Assembly: GCA_019307815.1 (NCBI GenBank)
Contig: JAFDIV010000016.1
Span: 1-64,000 of the forward strand
Length of the DNA: 64,000 bases
Source: Deltaproteobacteria bacterium
Lineage (GTDB): Bacteria > Desulfobacterota > DSM-4660 > Desulfatiglandales > Desulfatiglandaceae
Reading direction: 5' to 3'
Part shown: positions 52,702 to 62,390 of the stretch, in pieces
Numbering within the stretch: position 1 is the first letter of the stretch
How the letters are laid out: each line of letters starts with the position of its first letter
Program-made: the position numbers and the translations under genes
Notes under the pieces: generated by a model
Told to the model about the DNA's origin: nothing
The model's input: only the letters and a program-made list of their open reading frames with translations
The model's database searches: none

Positions 52702-53955
52702 TTATGAAACGGGCAACAACGTTAAAAGCCTATAGATTATCATGCACAACACGACCGTAAAAGGCAATGTAATAATCCAAGAATAGGTAATATTCCTCAA
52801 AACGCGCAAATCCACTGATCCCATACCTCTCATGAATCCCACACCCACCACCGAGCCCACCAGCACATGGGTAGTGGAGATAGGAAGTCCCAGTCTTGAA
52901 CACACAAGAATCGTTGTTGCAGCTCCAAACTCCGCACTGAATCCACGCAAGGGATTTATCTCTGTTATGTTCTTTCCTATGGTCTGCATGACCCTTGTCC
53001 CGAACACAAAAAGCCCCCCTCCCACTGCAATACCACCTATCAAAAGCATCCACAGAGGAACTTCAACCCTCAATGCTACTGCCTTTGTCTTGACTACAGA
53101 GAAGATGGCGGCTAGCGGTCCCACTGCATTGGCCACATCATTCGCACCGTGGGCAAATGCCACATAAAAGGCTGTAACTACCTGAAGCTGGGAGAAAAAG
53201 CGATCCACAGGGGAAGAACCCTTTACCCCAAAAATTAGCCGAGAACTCGGCCGCATCTGCCATCGAATCCATTTCCTGCCCAGAATTCCCGCCACTGCGG
53301 CAACGGGTATAGAGAGCAAAATTGTTTGGATAAAGCCTACGTGGAGATGAAGGTTCTTCAATCCTTTGAAGATGAAAGAAAGAATCAGCACAATCACTAC
53401 CAGGAATATGAGATATGGGGCATACCGTTCAGAAGCCTTTATGGGGTCTTTTGCCCGCATAATCCCTTTTTCCAGGATATAATACATGAGGCCCCCTATG
53501 ATGGCGCCTGCTACCGGAGAAACAATCCAGCTGGTGGCTATGGAAATCACCTTGCCCCAGGTGATGGCCCCTGCGCCCACGCTCAAGATTCCAAAGCCTA
53601 CGACAGCCCCCACTATGGAATGGGTGGTAGATACCGGCAATGCCAGATATGTGGCAACATTAACCCATATACCAGCTGACAAGAGAGAGGCGAACATTCC
53701 TATCATCAAATCATTGGGGGAACTGGCGAATAACGAGGGATCAATCAATCCCTTGCTTATGGTGTTGGTCACATAGCCACCTGCCAGAACCGCCCCAGCT
53801 GCATTAGCAATTACAGAAAGAACAACGGCCTTGTTTAGGGTAAGGGCACCGGACCCCACAGAGGTGCCCATGGCATTGGCTAGATCGTTAGAGCCGATGT
53901 TTGCGGCCATATATAGTCCAACGAGCGTGGCAATACCCAAAATCAGGATTTCCAT
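52702..53955 (-). CDS. pit: Inorganic phosphate transporter, Pit family
   Basis: A 417-residue membrane protein with about ten hydrophobic segments and the two family repeats: GSNDLANAMGTSVGSGAL near the N-terminus and AHGANDVANAVGPLAAI in the second half, plus paired PVSTTHSIVGAVVG and PISTTHVLVGSVVG. Pit proteins co-transport metal-phosphate complexes with protons or sodium. It is first in a unit with the PhoU-like regulator. Confidence 0.92.
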   Translation of the reverse strand: MEILILGIATLVGLYMAANIGSNDLANAMGTSVGSGALTLNKAVVLSVIANAAGAVLAGGYVTNTISKGLIDPSLFASSPNDLMIGMFASLLSAGIWVNVATYLALPVSTTHSIVGAVVGFGILSVGAGAITWGKVISIATSWIVSPVAGAIIGGLMYYILEKGIMRAKDPIKASERYAPYLIFLVVIVLILSFIFKGLKNLHLHVGFIQTILLSIPVAAVAGILGRKWIRWQMRPSSRLIFGVKGSSPVDRFFSQLQVVTAFYVAFAHGANDVANAVGPLAAIFSVVKTKAVALRVEVPLWMLLIGGIAVGGGLFVFGTRVMQTIGKNITEINPLRGFSAEFGAATTILVCSRLGLPISTTHVLVGSVVGVGFMRGMGSVDLRVLRNITYSWIITLPFTVVLCMIIYRLLTLLPVS

Positions 53956-54389
53956 GTCAGCAACCTTGCTTTCAGAATCACAATTCGAGAGTCATAGACG
54001 GATAACTTGTAAGGAAATAGCTTCCTGCCATATTGGTCTCTTTTTACAAGGACACCCCCTCTGTTTTTCGTGGGCACTCTATTATAACGAGAACGGTTTT
54101 TCAAGGACCTTTTCTCTCTTCAATGATAGTTTATAACTTACTGATACATCGAGGCATATCGCCACCTCCAGATATGGGTAATCACAGCCGCAGATATCCT
54201 TTAGTGCTCTGAAGGGTCTAGCGGAAAACAAAAGGCGCGAAGAATCTTGAGCATATTGGCTCAATACTCAACGCGCCAAAAATACACGAAACGTTAAATT
54301 TCAAAATCCAGATGTGCCTTCAATGCCTAATATCAGCGCACTGATTGGATATTGGTCATTTGATATTTGGCATTTTTTACGGACATTCG
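53956..54389. other. Intergenic region with phosphate-permease leader and thiolase terminator
   Basis: A 434-base gap without a supportable gene; the short frames in it lack ribosome sites and family features. On the minus strand a strong TATAAT (complement of 54081-54086) could be the -10 of the pit promoter, with no matching -35 at normal distance. CTTGTAA and TTACAAG arms near 54008-54055 could form a leader hairpin. The terminator described next lies at its far end. Confidence 0.5.
54322..54374 (-). terminator. Probable terminator after the thiolase gene
   Basis: AATGCCTAATATCA (54322-54335) and TGATATTTGGCATT (54361-54374) form a 14-base stem with one mismatch and a 25-base loop. It lies just beyond the thiolase stop codon at 54390. 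The AT-rich stem and lack of a long T tract on the minus strand make it a weak terminator at best, and it may be a dispersed palindrome. Confidence 0.45.
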
Positions 54390-55595
54390 TTAACTTACCT
54401 TGATGATAATAGCTCCTCCAGTGTCGCCTGCTGCACAGCCTGTCCAGAGGAAATAACCTCCTCCCTTCATGACCGTTTCTTCAATGCCTTCGATAATGAG
54501 CCGTCCTGCAGTAGGACCTTGGGGATGCCCATAAATCAAAGAGGAGCCATAATTATTAAAGGCGGGATTCTCTCCGCTCATGGGATCGACCCCCATCTGC
54601 TGGCCAAAATACAAGTCATTAACCACAAAGGGATTATGTGTCTTTATTACCTTAATATCCCCAATGGTTAATCCGGCCCTTTCCAGCGCCATCTTTGAGG
54701 CCGGCACTGGGGCCGCAGCCATAAACCCAGGCTTTGTTCTTGAATAACCATATGAGATAATCTGAATCTTTACAGAGGGATCCGCACTCAGTTCCTTTGC
54801 CCTCTCTTCAGTGGCCACTATTACAGCACAATTTCCATCCGCAGGAAACGTCTGTGCACCGAACGATAGGATACCCCCAGGTATAACGGGCTTCAAGGCC
54901 GCAAGACCTTCTTCAGTGCAAGGGATAATGCCTTCGTCTTGTTCCACCAGTTTTTTCTTTTTCTTGGTAACTGTGGCCTCTGCTGGGAACATGTACCTCT
55001 TTTGGAACTCCCTGTCGTTGGCCAGTGAATCCAAATATTGCTCATACCGTCTCAAGGTAAGCTCATCGCACTGCTCTTTTGTGAAACCACCCTCTTTGCC
55101 CACGTTCTCAGCCGTCTCTATCATCTTGAGACCGACGTTGGGGTCAGAATTAAAGTTGTCCATTAACCAGTTTTCCGAAATAACTTCTCCTCCTGGCCCC
55201 AGGGGGTTAGGCCAAACAGTGTGGGGACCGTTGGAACACCTGTCGGTCATAAGGGTGTAACAGTTCTTATACAATCCTGTCTCCACACCAACTGCTGCCT
55301 GAAATATGCATGTAGTAGAAGTCGTACATGCTTGGCTCAGAGTGACGGCAGGGATACCACCAGCTCCCATCATAGCTGCTGCCCAAGGTCCAGCATAAAA
55401 CTGATGATGCTGCCCTATTGTCATGCCAAGGATCAAATAATCAAATATCTTTGGGTCCCAGTTTTTTTCTGCCAACCATCGTCTTGAGGTGTTTGCCCCC
55501 AGTACAATGGCGTTATCATTGGCCAAACTTCCCTGCCAGCGACAGAAAGGGGTCGAATAGTAACCCTTGTACGGAATAAAAGCCTTACTCAACAT
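54390..55595 (-). CDS. Thiolase family protein (acetyl-CoA acetyltransferase-like)
   Basis: A 401-residue thiolase. The nucleophilic cysteine is C90 (SQACTTST), the conserved His lies in YGHPQGPTAGR and the second cysteine in WTGCAAGDTGGA. It would cleave or form a beta-ketoacyl-CoA. The active-site surroundings diverge from standard FadA/AtoB types, so the chain-length class is open. It is the last gene of an operon with an acyl-CoA ligase, a dehydratase and its activase, consistent with stepwise breakdown of a 2-hydroxy acid. TAGGAGGG precedes the start. Confidence 0.88.
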   Translation of the reverse strand: MLSKAFIPYKGYYSTPFCRWQGSLANDNAIVLGANTSRRWLAEKNWDPKIFDYLILGMTIGQHHQFYAGPWAAAMMGAGGIPAVTLSQACTTSTTCIFQAAVGVETGLYKNCYTLMTDRCSNGPHTVWPNPLGPGGEVISENWLMDNFNSDPNVGLKMIETAENVGKEGGFTKEQCDELTLRRYEQYLDSLANDREFQKRYMFPAEATVTKKKKKLVEQDEGIIPCTEEGLAALKPVIPGGILSFGAQTFPADGNCAVIVATEERAKELSADPSVKIQIISYGYSRTKPGFMAAAPVPASKMALERAGLTIGDIKVIKTHNPFVVNDLYFGQQMGVDPMSGENPAFNNYGSSLIYGHPQGPTAGRLIIEGIEETVMKGGGYFLWTGCAAGDTGGAIIIKVS

Positions 55596-55669
55596 GCTGA
55601 TTCCCTCCTATTTTTTCGTATTTTTTGCGCTCCGCTCCGGTTCCAAAATATATTGCTCAGTCTATCATG

Positions 55670-57253
55670 CTACTGAGCCTCACTCCACTTGCCATATCGT
55701 TCTCTGAGTATTCTGTGGAGGATTTTCCCTGTTGGTGTCCGAGGCATTTCCTCGTCTTTTATAAAATCTATGCTCTTCGGCCTTTTATATCCTGCCAGCT
55801 TGCCCTTGGTCCAGTCCAAAATTTCCTTTTCCAGTTCCTTGCTCGGTTCATACCCATCATGCAGCACTACAACGGCCTTGACCGCCTCACCCCACTTCTC
55901 ATCAGGGACACCTATTACGGCAATATCCTTAACGGCCTCGTGGGCTCCGACCACACTCTCCACCTCCGAAGGATAAACATTCTCACCCCCGGTTATGATC
56001 ATATTGGCCTTGCGGTCCACCAGCACATAGTATCCGTCCTCATCCCTCCTTACCATGTCTCCCGCTGAAGACCACTCCCCAAAAAATGCCTCTTTGGTCT
56101 TTTCAGGTTCTTTAAGGTACTCCTTAAAGAGCATTGGTGTCCTGTAAAAGAGTTCCCCCACTTCCCCATCAGGGACCTCATTCCTGTCTTCATCCAAAAT
56201 CTTGATCCTGTCAGTGCCAAAAATTTCTTTGCCGATGGAGCCCAATTTCTTGAATTGGTCCTCAGGTCGCAATAGTGTAACAAGGCCTCCCTCGGTGCTC
56301 CCATAGGCCTCCCACAATTCGGCATTCTTGAAATAGTCCATAATCGCTATCTTTAAATCCTTTCTTGCAGGTGCCGAAGAAATAAGCAACTGGCGAATAG
56401 ATGACACATCATATTTGCTCTTTACCTCTTCGGGCAATGCAAGCATCATGATGTAATGGGTGGGAACAAGGGAAGTGAAGGTGATCTTATACTTTTCGAT
56501 AGTCCTAAGTAAGTCTTCTGGATCAAAGCTGATCATATTGTATACAAATACGGGTGCGGTAACCAATGTATAGGGAAATGAGTAGAAAATAGAATTGACG
56601 TGACACATGGGCATAACCAGCATCACCTTGTCAGTGGGACGCACCCCCATGTTCACGTTGTTCAAAAAGTACTGGGCTATATAACTCTCATGTGTTCTCA
56701 CGACACCCTTTGGCCGTCCCGTTGTACCAGAGGTATACATAATTGTCCATGTGTCAGCACCGTCTACCATTATATCCGGCTCATCAGGAGAAGACTTCTG
56801 CAGCAACTCTTCATAGCCAATATAGCCTTCAGGAACAGGCCCGTCTCCTAGGTAGATATATGCGTCCTTGGGCACAGGCAGTTTATCCTTGATACTGTTG
56901 ATCAAGTCCACAAATGGCGCCTCCACAATAAAGCCCTTGCATTCGGAATGATTTACAATATATTCGATCTCCGGCCCAGCCAATCTGAACATAACGGGAA
57001 CAACAATCTGCCCTCCTTTCCCGCAGGCCGCATATATATCCATCCATTCCCCGCGATTGTACGCAATAACCGCAAAGGTATCTTGGTATCCAATTCCGAG
57101 ATCCCTGAGACCATTGGCCAGACGACAGGATCTTTCGTTCCATTGCTTAAAATTGTACTCCCTAAACTTATCTTGCCATCCAAGCTTTTCAGGATAGTTG
57201 ATGGCATTCATTTTCAAAACTGTTCCCACATGCATCCACCTGCTTTTCAACAT
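55670..57253 (-). CDS. AMP-forming acyl-CoA synthetase
   Basis: A 527-residue ANL-superfamily ligase with the P-loop-like TIMYTSGTTGRPKG, the A5 motif YGSTEGG, A7/A8 segments SAGDMVRRDEDGYYVLVDRK and the C-terminal catalytic lysine in PRTPTGKILHR. It activates a carboxylic acid to its CoA thioester. In this operon it probably activates the 2-hydroxy acid, or another acid, that feeds the dehydratase. AAAGGGAGGG precedes the ATG. Confidence 0.9.
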   Translation of the reverse strand: MLKSRWMHVGTVLKMNAINYPEKLGWQDKFREYNFKQWNERSCRLANGLRDLGIGYQDTFAVIAYNRGEWMDIYAACGKGGQIVVPVMFRLAGPEIEYIVNHSECKGFIVEAPFVDLINSIKDKLPVPKDAYIYLGDGPVPEGYIGYEELLQKSSPDEPDIMVDGADTWTIMYTSGTTGRPKGVVRTHESYIAQYFLNNVNMGVRPTDKVMLVMPMCHVNSIFYSFPYTLVTAPVFVYNMISFDPEDLLRTIEKYKITFTSLVPTHYIMMLALPEEVKSKYDVSSIRQLLISSAPARKDLKIAIMDYFKNAELWEAYGSTEGGLVTLLRPEDQFKKLGSIGKEIFGTDRIKILDEDRNEVPDGEVGELFYRTPMLFKEYLKEPEKTKEAFFGEWSSAGDMVRRDEDGYYVLVDRKANMIITGGENVYPSEVESVVGAHEAVKDIAVIGVPDEKWGEAVKAVVVLHDGYEPSKELEKEILDWTKGKLAGYKRPKSIDFIKDEEMPRTPTGKILHRILRERYGKWSEAQ

Positions 57254-57305
57254 TTTAAAGCCCTCCCTTTATCCTGACAATTTAGCTTTTTGAAACGGGT
57301 CCTAA

Positions 57306-58097
57306 TCATTTCTCTGAAGCAGCTGCCGCGTCCATTGCGTACAGTGCCGCTCCTACCGCGCCTGTCAATTGTGGGCGCTCTGGTACCATAACCTCTAACC
57401 CTGTCCTCTCTCTCACCATTTCCACGAGGTAAGGATTATGTTCAACAACTCCCCCGGTCATAACCACCCTGTCAGTCAAGCTGTCCATTTCAAGGACTCT
57501 CTTTATAACAGAGAGGAATAGGCCCTTGACAATATCAGGAACCTTCTTCCCTTGCCTAATTTTCTCCAAGACCTCCGTAGCTGAAAAAACGGTGCAATAA
57601 CTTCCGAGTTCTACCAAATTCTCAGACTGTCTAGCCAGTTCGTCCATTTCTTCAAGGGGGATATCCAGCCGCATGGACATCTCTTCCAAGAACGCCCCTG
57701 TGCCAGCGGCACACTTACGATTCATTTTAAAACTGAGGCGGTGTCCCGCTTCATCAAGCTTGATTATTTTGTTGTCCTGCCCTCCAATGTCAATAATAGT
57801 GATGGCCATGGGAAAATAGTGAAATGCCCCTTTGGCATGGCAGCCTATTTCAGTTTTTGTGAATTCGCTAAAAGGAACATTTTTCCTCCCATACCCGGTT
57901 GATACGCAGAAACCTATATCTTCACGGGAAAGGCCTGCCATTTTCAAGGCCTCATCCAGCGCCAATTCTGCCGTTTTTTCAAAATCTGTTCCCGACTTCC
58001 TCACAGAGTGACCAATTATCTCTTTGTTTTTGTCAAGAACGGCCACTTTCGTTCGGGAAGCCCCAACATCTACTCCCACAAACACAGGTTCAGACAT
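57306..58097 (-). CDS. 2-Hydroxyacyl-CoA dehydratase activase (BadF/BcrA family ATPase, second copy)
   Basis: A 263-residue ATPase with VGVDVGASRTKVAVLD and DIGGQDNKI phosphate motifs and the two cluster cysteines (NRKCAAGTG and GSYCTVFSATE). It activates the dehydratase subunit encoded directly upstream. The ATG at 58097 overlaps the stop of that gene; GTG one codon upstream is also possible. Confidence 0.9.
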   Translation of the reverse strand: MSEPVFVGVDVGASRTKVAVLDKNKEIIGHSVRKSGTDFEKTAELALDEALKMAGLSREDIGFCVSTGYGRKNVPFSEFTKTEIGCHAKGAFHYFPMAITIIDIGGQDNKIIKLDEAGHRLSFKMNRKCAAGTGAFLEEMSMRLDIPLEEMDELARQSENLVELGSYCTVFSATEVLEKIRQGKKVPDIVKGLFLSVIKRVLEMDSLTDRVVMTGGVVEHNPYLVEMVRERTGLEVMVPERPQLTGAVGAALYAMDAAAASEK

Positions 58098-59338
58098 CAC
58101 TCTTCTTCCAACTGCTCAATAAAGGCCTCAATATTGGTCTTGGCCTGTTCCTCCGAATAACATCTAAGGTCATTCAAGTCCCCGTTTATGGTGAGGGTGG
58201 GAATGCCAAGCTTTTTGCTCAGCCTCTCCGGCATACCATAACGGTTGTTGGAGTTGTTAGGACAGGTCTTGGCGTCATGAAATATGATGCCGTGGAGCTT
58301 AAAAAATTCAAAACAGCTCTTTATGTACTCTTCTTTGTAAGCCTCATCCCTTACTATAAACAATTCAGTATAGGCCCTTGCCATACTCTCAAAGGGCTCA
58401 TCAGGATCAAGCTGATCAAATATCCAACTGTTGCAATAGGTGGAAGCCACAATGCAGGTCTGCAAGGAGGCAAACAGCTCCGATAGGGATCGCAATTTAC
58501 CCCAAATCGGCATGCCCTCCCAATAGAGGCGGTATCTTTCCCCTTCCACTGCAGCAGTACCGTCTTTAACTCTTTGGGTCAACTCCTCCAAAAGCAATTC
58601 ATAGTAATCCACAGCCTCCTTTGTGCCTCGGGCCACCACCGCAGGCCCCATATGGATGGTGGCATCGAAAAAGGTCCAGGGAGATGGTATGGCGGCTGCT
58701 GCCTCAAGGCATCTCCGCCATAGTATAGAACACTGCCTTGATAGCGCTACAGCCTCCTTGAACCGATCCATATCAAATTTTTCTCCAGTTACCTCCTCCA
58801 GAGGGGGGATCAAGTCCTCAATCTGCTTGGCTATATCCTTTATCTGATAGTCGCGAATCCTTCCGATATCCCGATGTGTATGAATCCCCACAACTGGCAC
58901 TCCAAATTCCCTACCATACCACGTAAACCAGTCTTGCACGTCCCGACATTGGTTAGTGTTAAACACCAGCACATCCGGTCTGGGCACAGACTCTATGTTA
59001 TACGCCTTGGTAAGAGGGGTCTTCTTTTGTAAATAAGAGCCGATGTCACTTGTGAGGTAGGAACAGATGTCGGGTGAGTAACCAATGGCATTGGCATACG
59101 GAATCAGCTCGGTGGCCATTCGTGTAGCGCCTAGCATAGCGCCATGGTTTTCCGGGAAATAGACCAGAAATCCCATTCCCCTAAGCAGTTCAGCCGGACC
59201 TACGCTGGTGCACCAGGCCACCTTTTTTGAGCCTGTCCTGGCTGCCTCATCTAGTTCATAGAAGTGATTCGCCATTATCTTCTTGAGCGTTTTGGTGGCC
59301 GCGATCTCTTTTCTTAAGCTTTCTTTTATGGCAAGCAT
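58097..59338 (-). CDS. 2-Hydroxyacyl-CoA dehydratase/benzoyl-CoA reductase family subunit (second system)
   Basis: A 413-residue family member resembling BcrB/HgdB: WCTSVGPAELLRGMGFLVYFPENHGA, YSPDICSYLTSDIGSY and NTNQCRDVQDW place the expected [4Fe-4S] cysteines, with CPNNSNNRYG near the C-terminus. Unlike the first system, only one dehydratase-type subunit gene is present; the partner may be elsewhere or the enzyme may be a homodimer. It is translationally coupled to the activase. Confidence 0.85.
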   Translation of the reverse strand: MLAIKESLRKEIAATKTLKKIMANHFYELDEAARTGSKKVAWCTSVGPAELLRGMGFLVYFPENHGAMLGATRMATELIPYANAIGYSPDICSYLTSDIGSYLQKKTPLTKAYNIESVPRPDVLVFNTNQCRDVQDWFTWYGREFGVPVVGIHTHRDIGRIRDYQIKDIAKQIEDLIPPLEEVTGEKFDMDRFKEAVALSRQCSILWRRCLEAAAAIPSPWTFFDATIHMGPAVVARGTKEAVDYYELLLEELTQRVKDGTAAVEGERYRLYWEGMPIWGKLRSLSELFASLQTCIVASTYCNSWIFDQLDPDEPFESMARAYTELFIVRDEAYKEEYIKSCFEFFKLHGIIFHDAKTCPNNSNNRYGMPERLSKKLGIPTLTINGDLNDLRCYSEEQAKTNIEAFIEQLEEE

Positions 59339-59450
59339 AAAAACTCCATTTATTGAATTTGTCGCCCTCTTTCACCAACCTGCCTCGGGTAATTCATATT
59401 TTCCTTTGTCCTCCTATTCAAGAACATCCTGTTCCGCTACCACAAGGTAT

Positions 59451-62054
59451 TTATCCCATGGCCTGGGCCACAATTTCGGTAATATCCATGATCTTGATTT
59501 TGCCCCGTTCCTGTTTGGGAATAGCCTTTGCGCCCTTGCGCAAATTATCCTTACACGCGGCACAACTGGATACGATCACCTCTGCCCCAACCGCCAGAGC
59601 ATCGCGAACCCTTTCCGCGGCCATCTGCACGGCCAGATCCGGGTCATTGGCCTGAACGCCCCCGCCTCCACCGCAACAGCGGGCCTGAAGCCTGTTCCTG
59701 GCCATTTCCACAAACTCCACACCTGGAATAGCCTTTATGATATCCCGAGGCTCTTCAAATATCTTAAATGTCCTACCCAAGTCGCACGGGTCATGGTATG
59801 TCACCTTTTTCGGAAATTCCTTATTAAACTTTATTCGCCCCTCTTTTATCAGCTTATCAAAATAGTGGACTGTATGGTAGACCTCCATCCCCAGATCTCC
59901 CACCTTGGGGTATATCTTCTTGAAGGTCTTGTAACACCCGGCACATGGAGTGACCAATTCCTTTGCACCGGTGGCCTTCAAGGCTTGCATGATCTTTTCT
60001 GCATGAGGTTCGAATTCCTCCGAGCCCATGAGAAAAAGAGGAAAGCCGCAGCACTGCTCTTCCATAGCCAGTGTGGTATAATCCACTTTAGTCTCATCAA
60101 GGGGCTTAATCAGGCTCGGAACCATCTTCATATCCAGATAGCTGGGAACACATCCCATAAAAAGAAGGACCTCGGCCTGTGGTTTCAGCTCACCTTTCTT
60201 GGCCTTTTCCCTCAGGGCAGGCGGGTAAATATCGATCCTTGCCTCCTTTGGGCTGGCAAACACATTACCGGTCTTTAAAATATTTTCCCGCACACTCAAT
60301 ACCGGATCAGGCACATAGCCTGCCTCGTACAGTTTCCTCCTCACACCTTCCACGATCTCGTCCACCTTGATCTGGGCAGGACAGAAATAGGTACAGGCCT
60401 GACATGTGGTACAGGTATAAAATGCCTGGGCGAGTTCCTGAGAGGGTTCAATGGATCCGTTAAGAAAATAGAAGGCCAGTGCATTGCGGCCCCTGGCATT
60501 TCGTGATTCCCTTTGAGTCACGCTGAAGGTGGGGCAGCCTAGACGGCAAAACCCGCAGTGGATACAAGCAAGCACCTCGTTATCCACTTCTTCGCCATAA
60601 GAACGCACGCCCTCGGGATGCTCAAGCAAGGGTTGAAAGGCAAAGTAATCATAGATATCTGCCTTTCTGTCCGTTTCTTCCAGTCCCATCTTTCCAGGAT
60701 TCAATATATTTTCCGGATCCAGGGCCTTTTTGATCTTTCTCATGACCTCAATGGAGTGGCCCAACTGCCTTTCCAGGTGAGGAACCCGTGTAAGCCCAGT
60801 GCCATGCTCTGCACTAAGGGTCCCTTTCATTTCCATGGCAGTATCCACTAGTTCTTCCACAGCAGGCTTGAGCCTATCCCAATCGTCTCGACTTCGCATA
60901 TCCGAGACAAATGTGGTATGGACATTTCCATCCCCCACGTGGCCGAAGGTGGCGATGATCACATTATATTTTTCAGCAATTTGTTGTGCACGGCGAATGG
61001 TCTCGGGGATCTTTGTGGAGGGGACTCCCAGGTCCTCTGCAATGGGCACCAATCGATTGCCCGGCTTTATCCTGGAAAGGGTTGGAACAAGCCCACCACG
61101 GGCCCGCATCATCTCTTCGCGCTTTTCCGGGTCATCAGACCATTCAAATTCCTGCACACCATACCTTTTGCAGATCTCTTCAATCCTTTCCATATCCCGG
61201 ACCACCACCTCTTTTGGTCCGTCGGCCTCCATGATAAGCATGGCCTCTATCTTACTCACATCCCTCTGGAGGGCCTTTTCCACCACCTTCAGGCTGAACT
61301 TGTCCAAAATTTCACAGCCCGCCAGCTTGATTCCTGAAGTGGTCACCTCAGTAACCGCGTCCCCGGCCGCACTGAGATCCTCAAATATGGCAAGGGCCAA
61401 GGCCCCGTACTCTGGTTTAGGCTCCAGTTTCACAATGATCTCGGTAATAATCCCTAGGGTTCCCTCGGCTGTGCAAAACAGATGGGTCAAATCATAGCCC
61501 AACGAACTCTTAGGAGCCCTGGTTCCTGTGTAGATAACGGTCCCGTCAGCCAAAACCACCGTAAGGCCCTTGATGTAGTCCCGGGTAGTTCCGTATTTTA
61601 CTGCCCGATGGCCGCTGGCATTGGTGGAAACCATACCACCAATGCTGGCAATGGCCTCACTGCCTGGGTTCGGAGGAAACATGAGGCCATCCTTTGCCAG
61701 GATATTATTGAGCTGCATACAGACCACGCCGGGTTCGACCCGGGCATAAAAATCCTTCTTGTTGATCTCAAGGATGTTATTCATCTGATGTAGATCCAGA
61801 ACCAGTCCCCCACGTATAGGCAAGACCGCCCCTGTCACACTGGTACCTGTCCCTCTGGGCGTGACCGGTATCTTTTCCCTGTGTGCTATCTTCATAATAG
61901 CTGAGACCTGCTCCGTGGTTCGGGCAAAAATTACTGCGTCCGGGATCCCTTGATGCACAGACATGTCCCTTGAATAACAGAGACATTCCACCCGGTCTCC
62001 AAATACGTTCTCAGGCCCAACAATTTCAGCGATTTCCGCGAGTATCTTTTCCAT
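59451..62054 (-). CDS. GlcD-GlcF fusion: FAD-linked 2-hydroxy acid dehydrogenase with Fe-S and CCG domains
   Basis: About 867 residues. The N-terminal half is a PCMH-type FAD domain (VTPRGTGTSVTGAVLP, then NASGHRAVKYGTTRDY) plus FAD-oxidase C domain with FGHVGDGNVH. It continues into two [4Fe-4S] motifs (CIHCGFCRLGCP and CTTCQACTYFCP) and two CCG domains (QCCGFPLF and RCCGGGGG). Such proteins oxidise D-2-hydroxy acids (lactate, glycolate, 2-hydroxyglutarate) and pass electrons to ETF, quinone or ferredoxin. It heads the second dehydratase operon, so a 2-hydroxy acid is the common substrate. GGGAGG lies 7 bases before the ATG at 62054. Confidence 0.92.
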   Translation of the reverse strand: MEKILAEIAEIVGPENVFGDRVECLCYSRDMSVHQGIPDAVIFARTTEQVSAIMKIAHREKIPVTPRGTGTSVTGAVLPIRGGLVLDLHQMNNILEINKKDFYARVEPGVVCMQLNNILAKDGLMFPPNPGSEAIASIGGMVSTNASGHRAVKYGTTRDYIKGLTVVLADGTVIYTGTRAPKSSLGYDLTHLFCTAEGTLGIITEIIVKLEPKPEYGALALAIFEDLSAAGDAVTEVTTSGIKLAGCEILDKFSLKVVEKALQRDVSKIEAMLIMEADGPKEVVVRDMERIEEICKRYGVQEFEWSDDPEKREEMMRARGGLVPTLSRIKPGNRLVPIAEDLGVPSTKIPETIRRAQQIAEKYNVIIATFGHVGDGNVHTTFVSDMRSRDDWDRLKPAVEELVDTAMEMKGTLSAEHGTGLTRVPHLERQLGHSIEVMRKIKKALDPENILNPGKMGLEETDRKADIYDYFAFQPLLEHPEGVRSYGEEVDNEVLACIHCGFCRLGCPTFSVTQRESRNARGRNALAFYFLNGSIEPSQELAQAFYTCTTCQACTYFCPAQIKVDEIVEGVRRKLYEAGYVPDPVLSVRENILKTGNVFASPKEARIDIYPPALREKAKKGELKPQAEVLLFMGCVPSYLDMKMVPSLIKPLDETKVDYTTLAMEEQCCGFPLFLMGSEEFEPHAEKIMQALKATGAKELVTPCAGCYKTFKKIYPKVGDLGMEVYHTVHYFDKLIKEGRIKFNKEFPKKVTYHDPCDLGRTFKIFEEPRDIIKAIPGVEFVEMARNRLQARCCGGGGGVQANDPDLAVQMAAERVRDALAVGAEVIVSSCAACKDNLRKGAKAIPKQERGKIKIMDITEIVAQAMG

Positions 62055-62270
62055 CAGACAACCTCCCTCGCCCAATCCTAAAAGGACCTTCCCCCACAGA
62101 AGCCATTTACCGCAATATCATCGGCCAAGACCATACATGGGGGCCTTTGGATGTTACCATTTCGCGATCGTTATTTCGAGCTAATTTTTTAATCATTCTA
62201 GTGTCTAATTCCACGCAGCTTGCTCCGTGGCAATGAGATTGACCCGAACCGACAGGTAATCCGAGGACAA

Positions 62271-62364
62271 GGATTCAGGAGTCAGGATTCAGAAGAGAAA
62301 AATAAAGATTAGGTGAAAGCATTTTTCTTTGTTCTGACTCCTGGAATCTGTATTCTGAATTCTC
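62271..62364. repeat. Imperfect long palindrome (MITE-like or dispersed repeat)
   Basis: Arms 62271-62307 and 62328-62364 are roughly complementary over about 36 bases around a 20-base centre. The first arm repeats GGATTCAG twice (62271 and 62285), and the second holds CTGACTCCTGGAATC and TTCTGAATTC. GGATTCAGGA also occurs at about 1750 in another gap. There is no transposase gene; it could be a miniature element or a decayed palindromic repeat. Confidence 0.55.
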
Positions 62365-62366
62365 AA

Positions 62367-62390
62367 TACCCCGCTGTTTGCAGCGGGGTA
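62367..62390. repeat. Perfect CCCCGC hairpin
   Basis: TACCCCGCTG, loop TTTG and CAGCGGGGTA form a perfect 10-base-pair stem without a T tract. Degenerate versions occur at 42751-42775 and 42801-42824, so it is probably a dispersed hairpin repeat rather than a terminator. Confidence 0.65.

Noticed and set aside
59283-60278. 331-codon plus-strand open frame
   Set aside because: It lies antisense to the GlcD-GlcF fusion and the end of the dehydratase gene, both with clear family motifs; it has no ribosome site and its translation, rich in His, Pro and Leu, shows no family.
60799-61497. 232-codon plus-strand open frame
   Set aside because: It is antisense to the FAD domain of the GlcD-GlcF protein and very rich in serine, a common shadow-frame composition.
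62367-62390. Terminator or CRISPR-like repeat
   Set aside because: The hairpin lacks a T tract, and no regularly spaced direct repeats with unique spacers exist here or elsewhere in the window.
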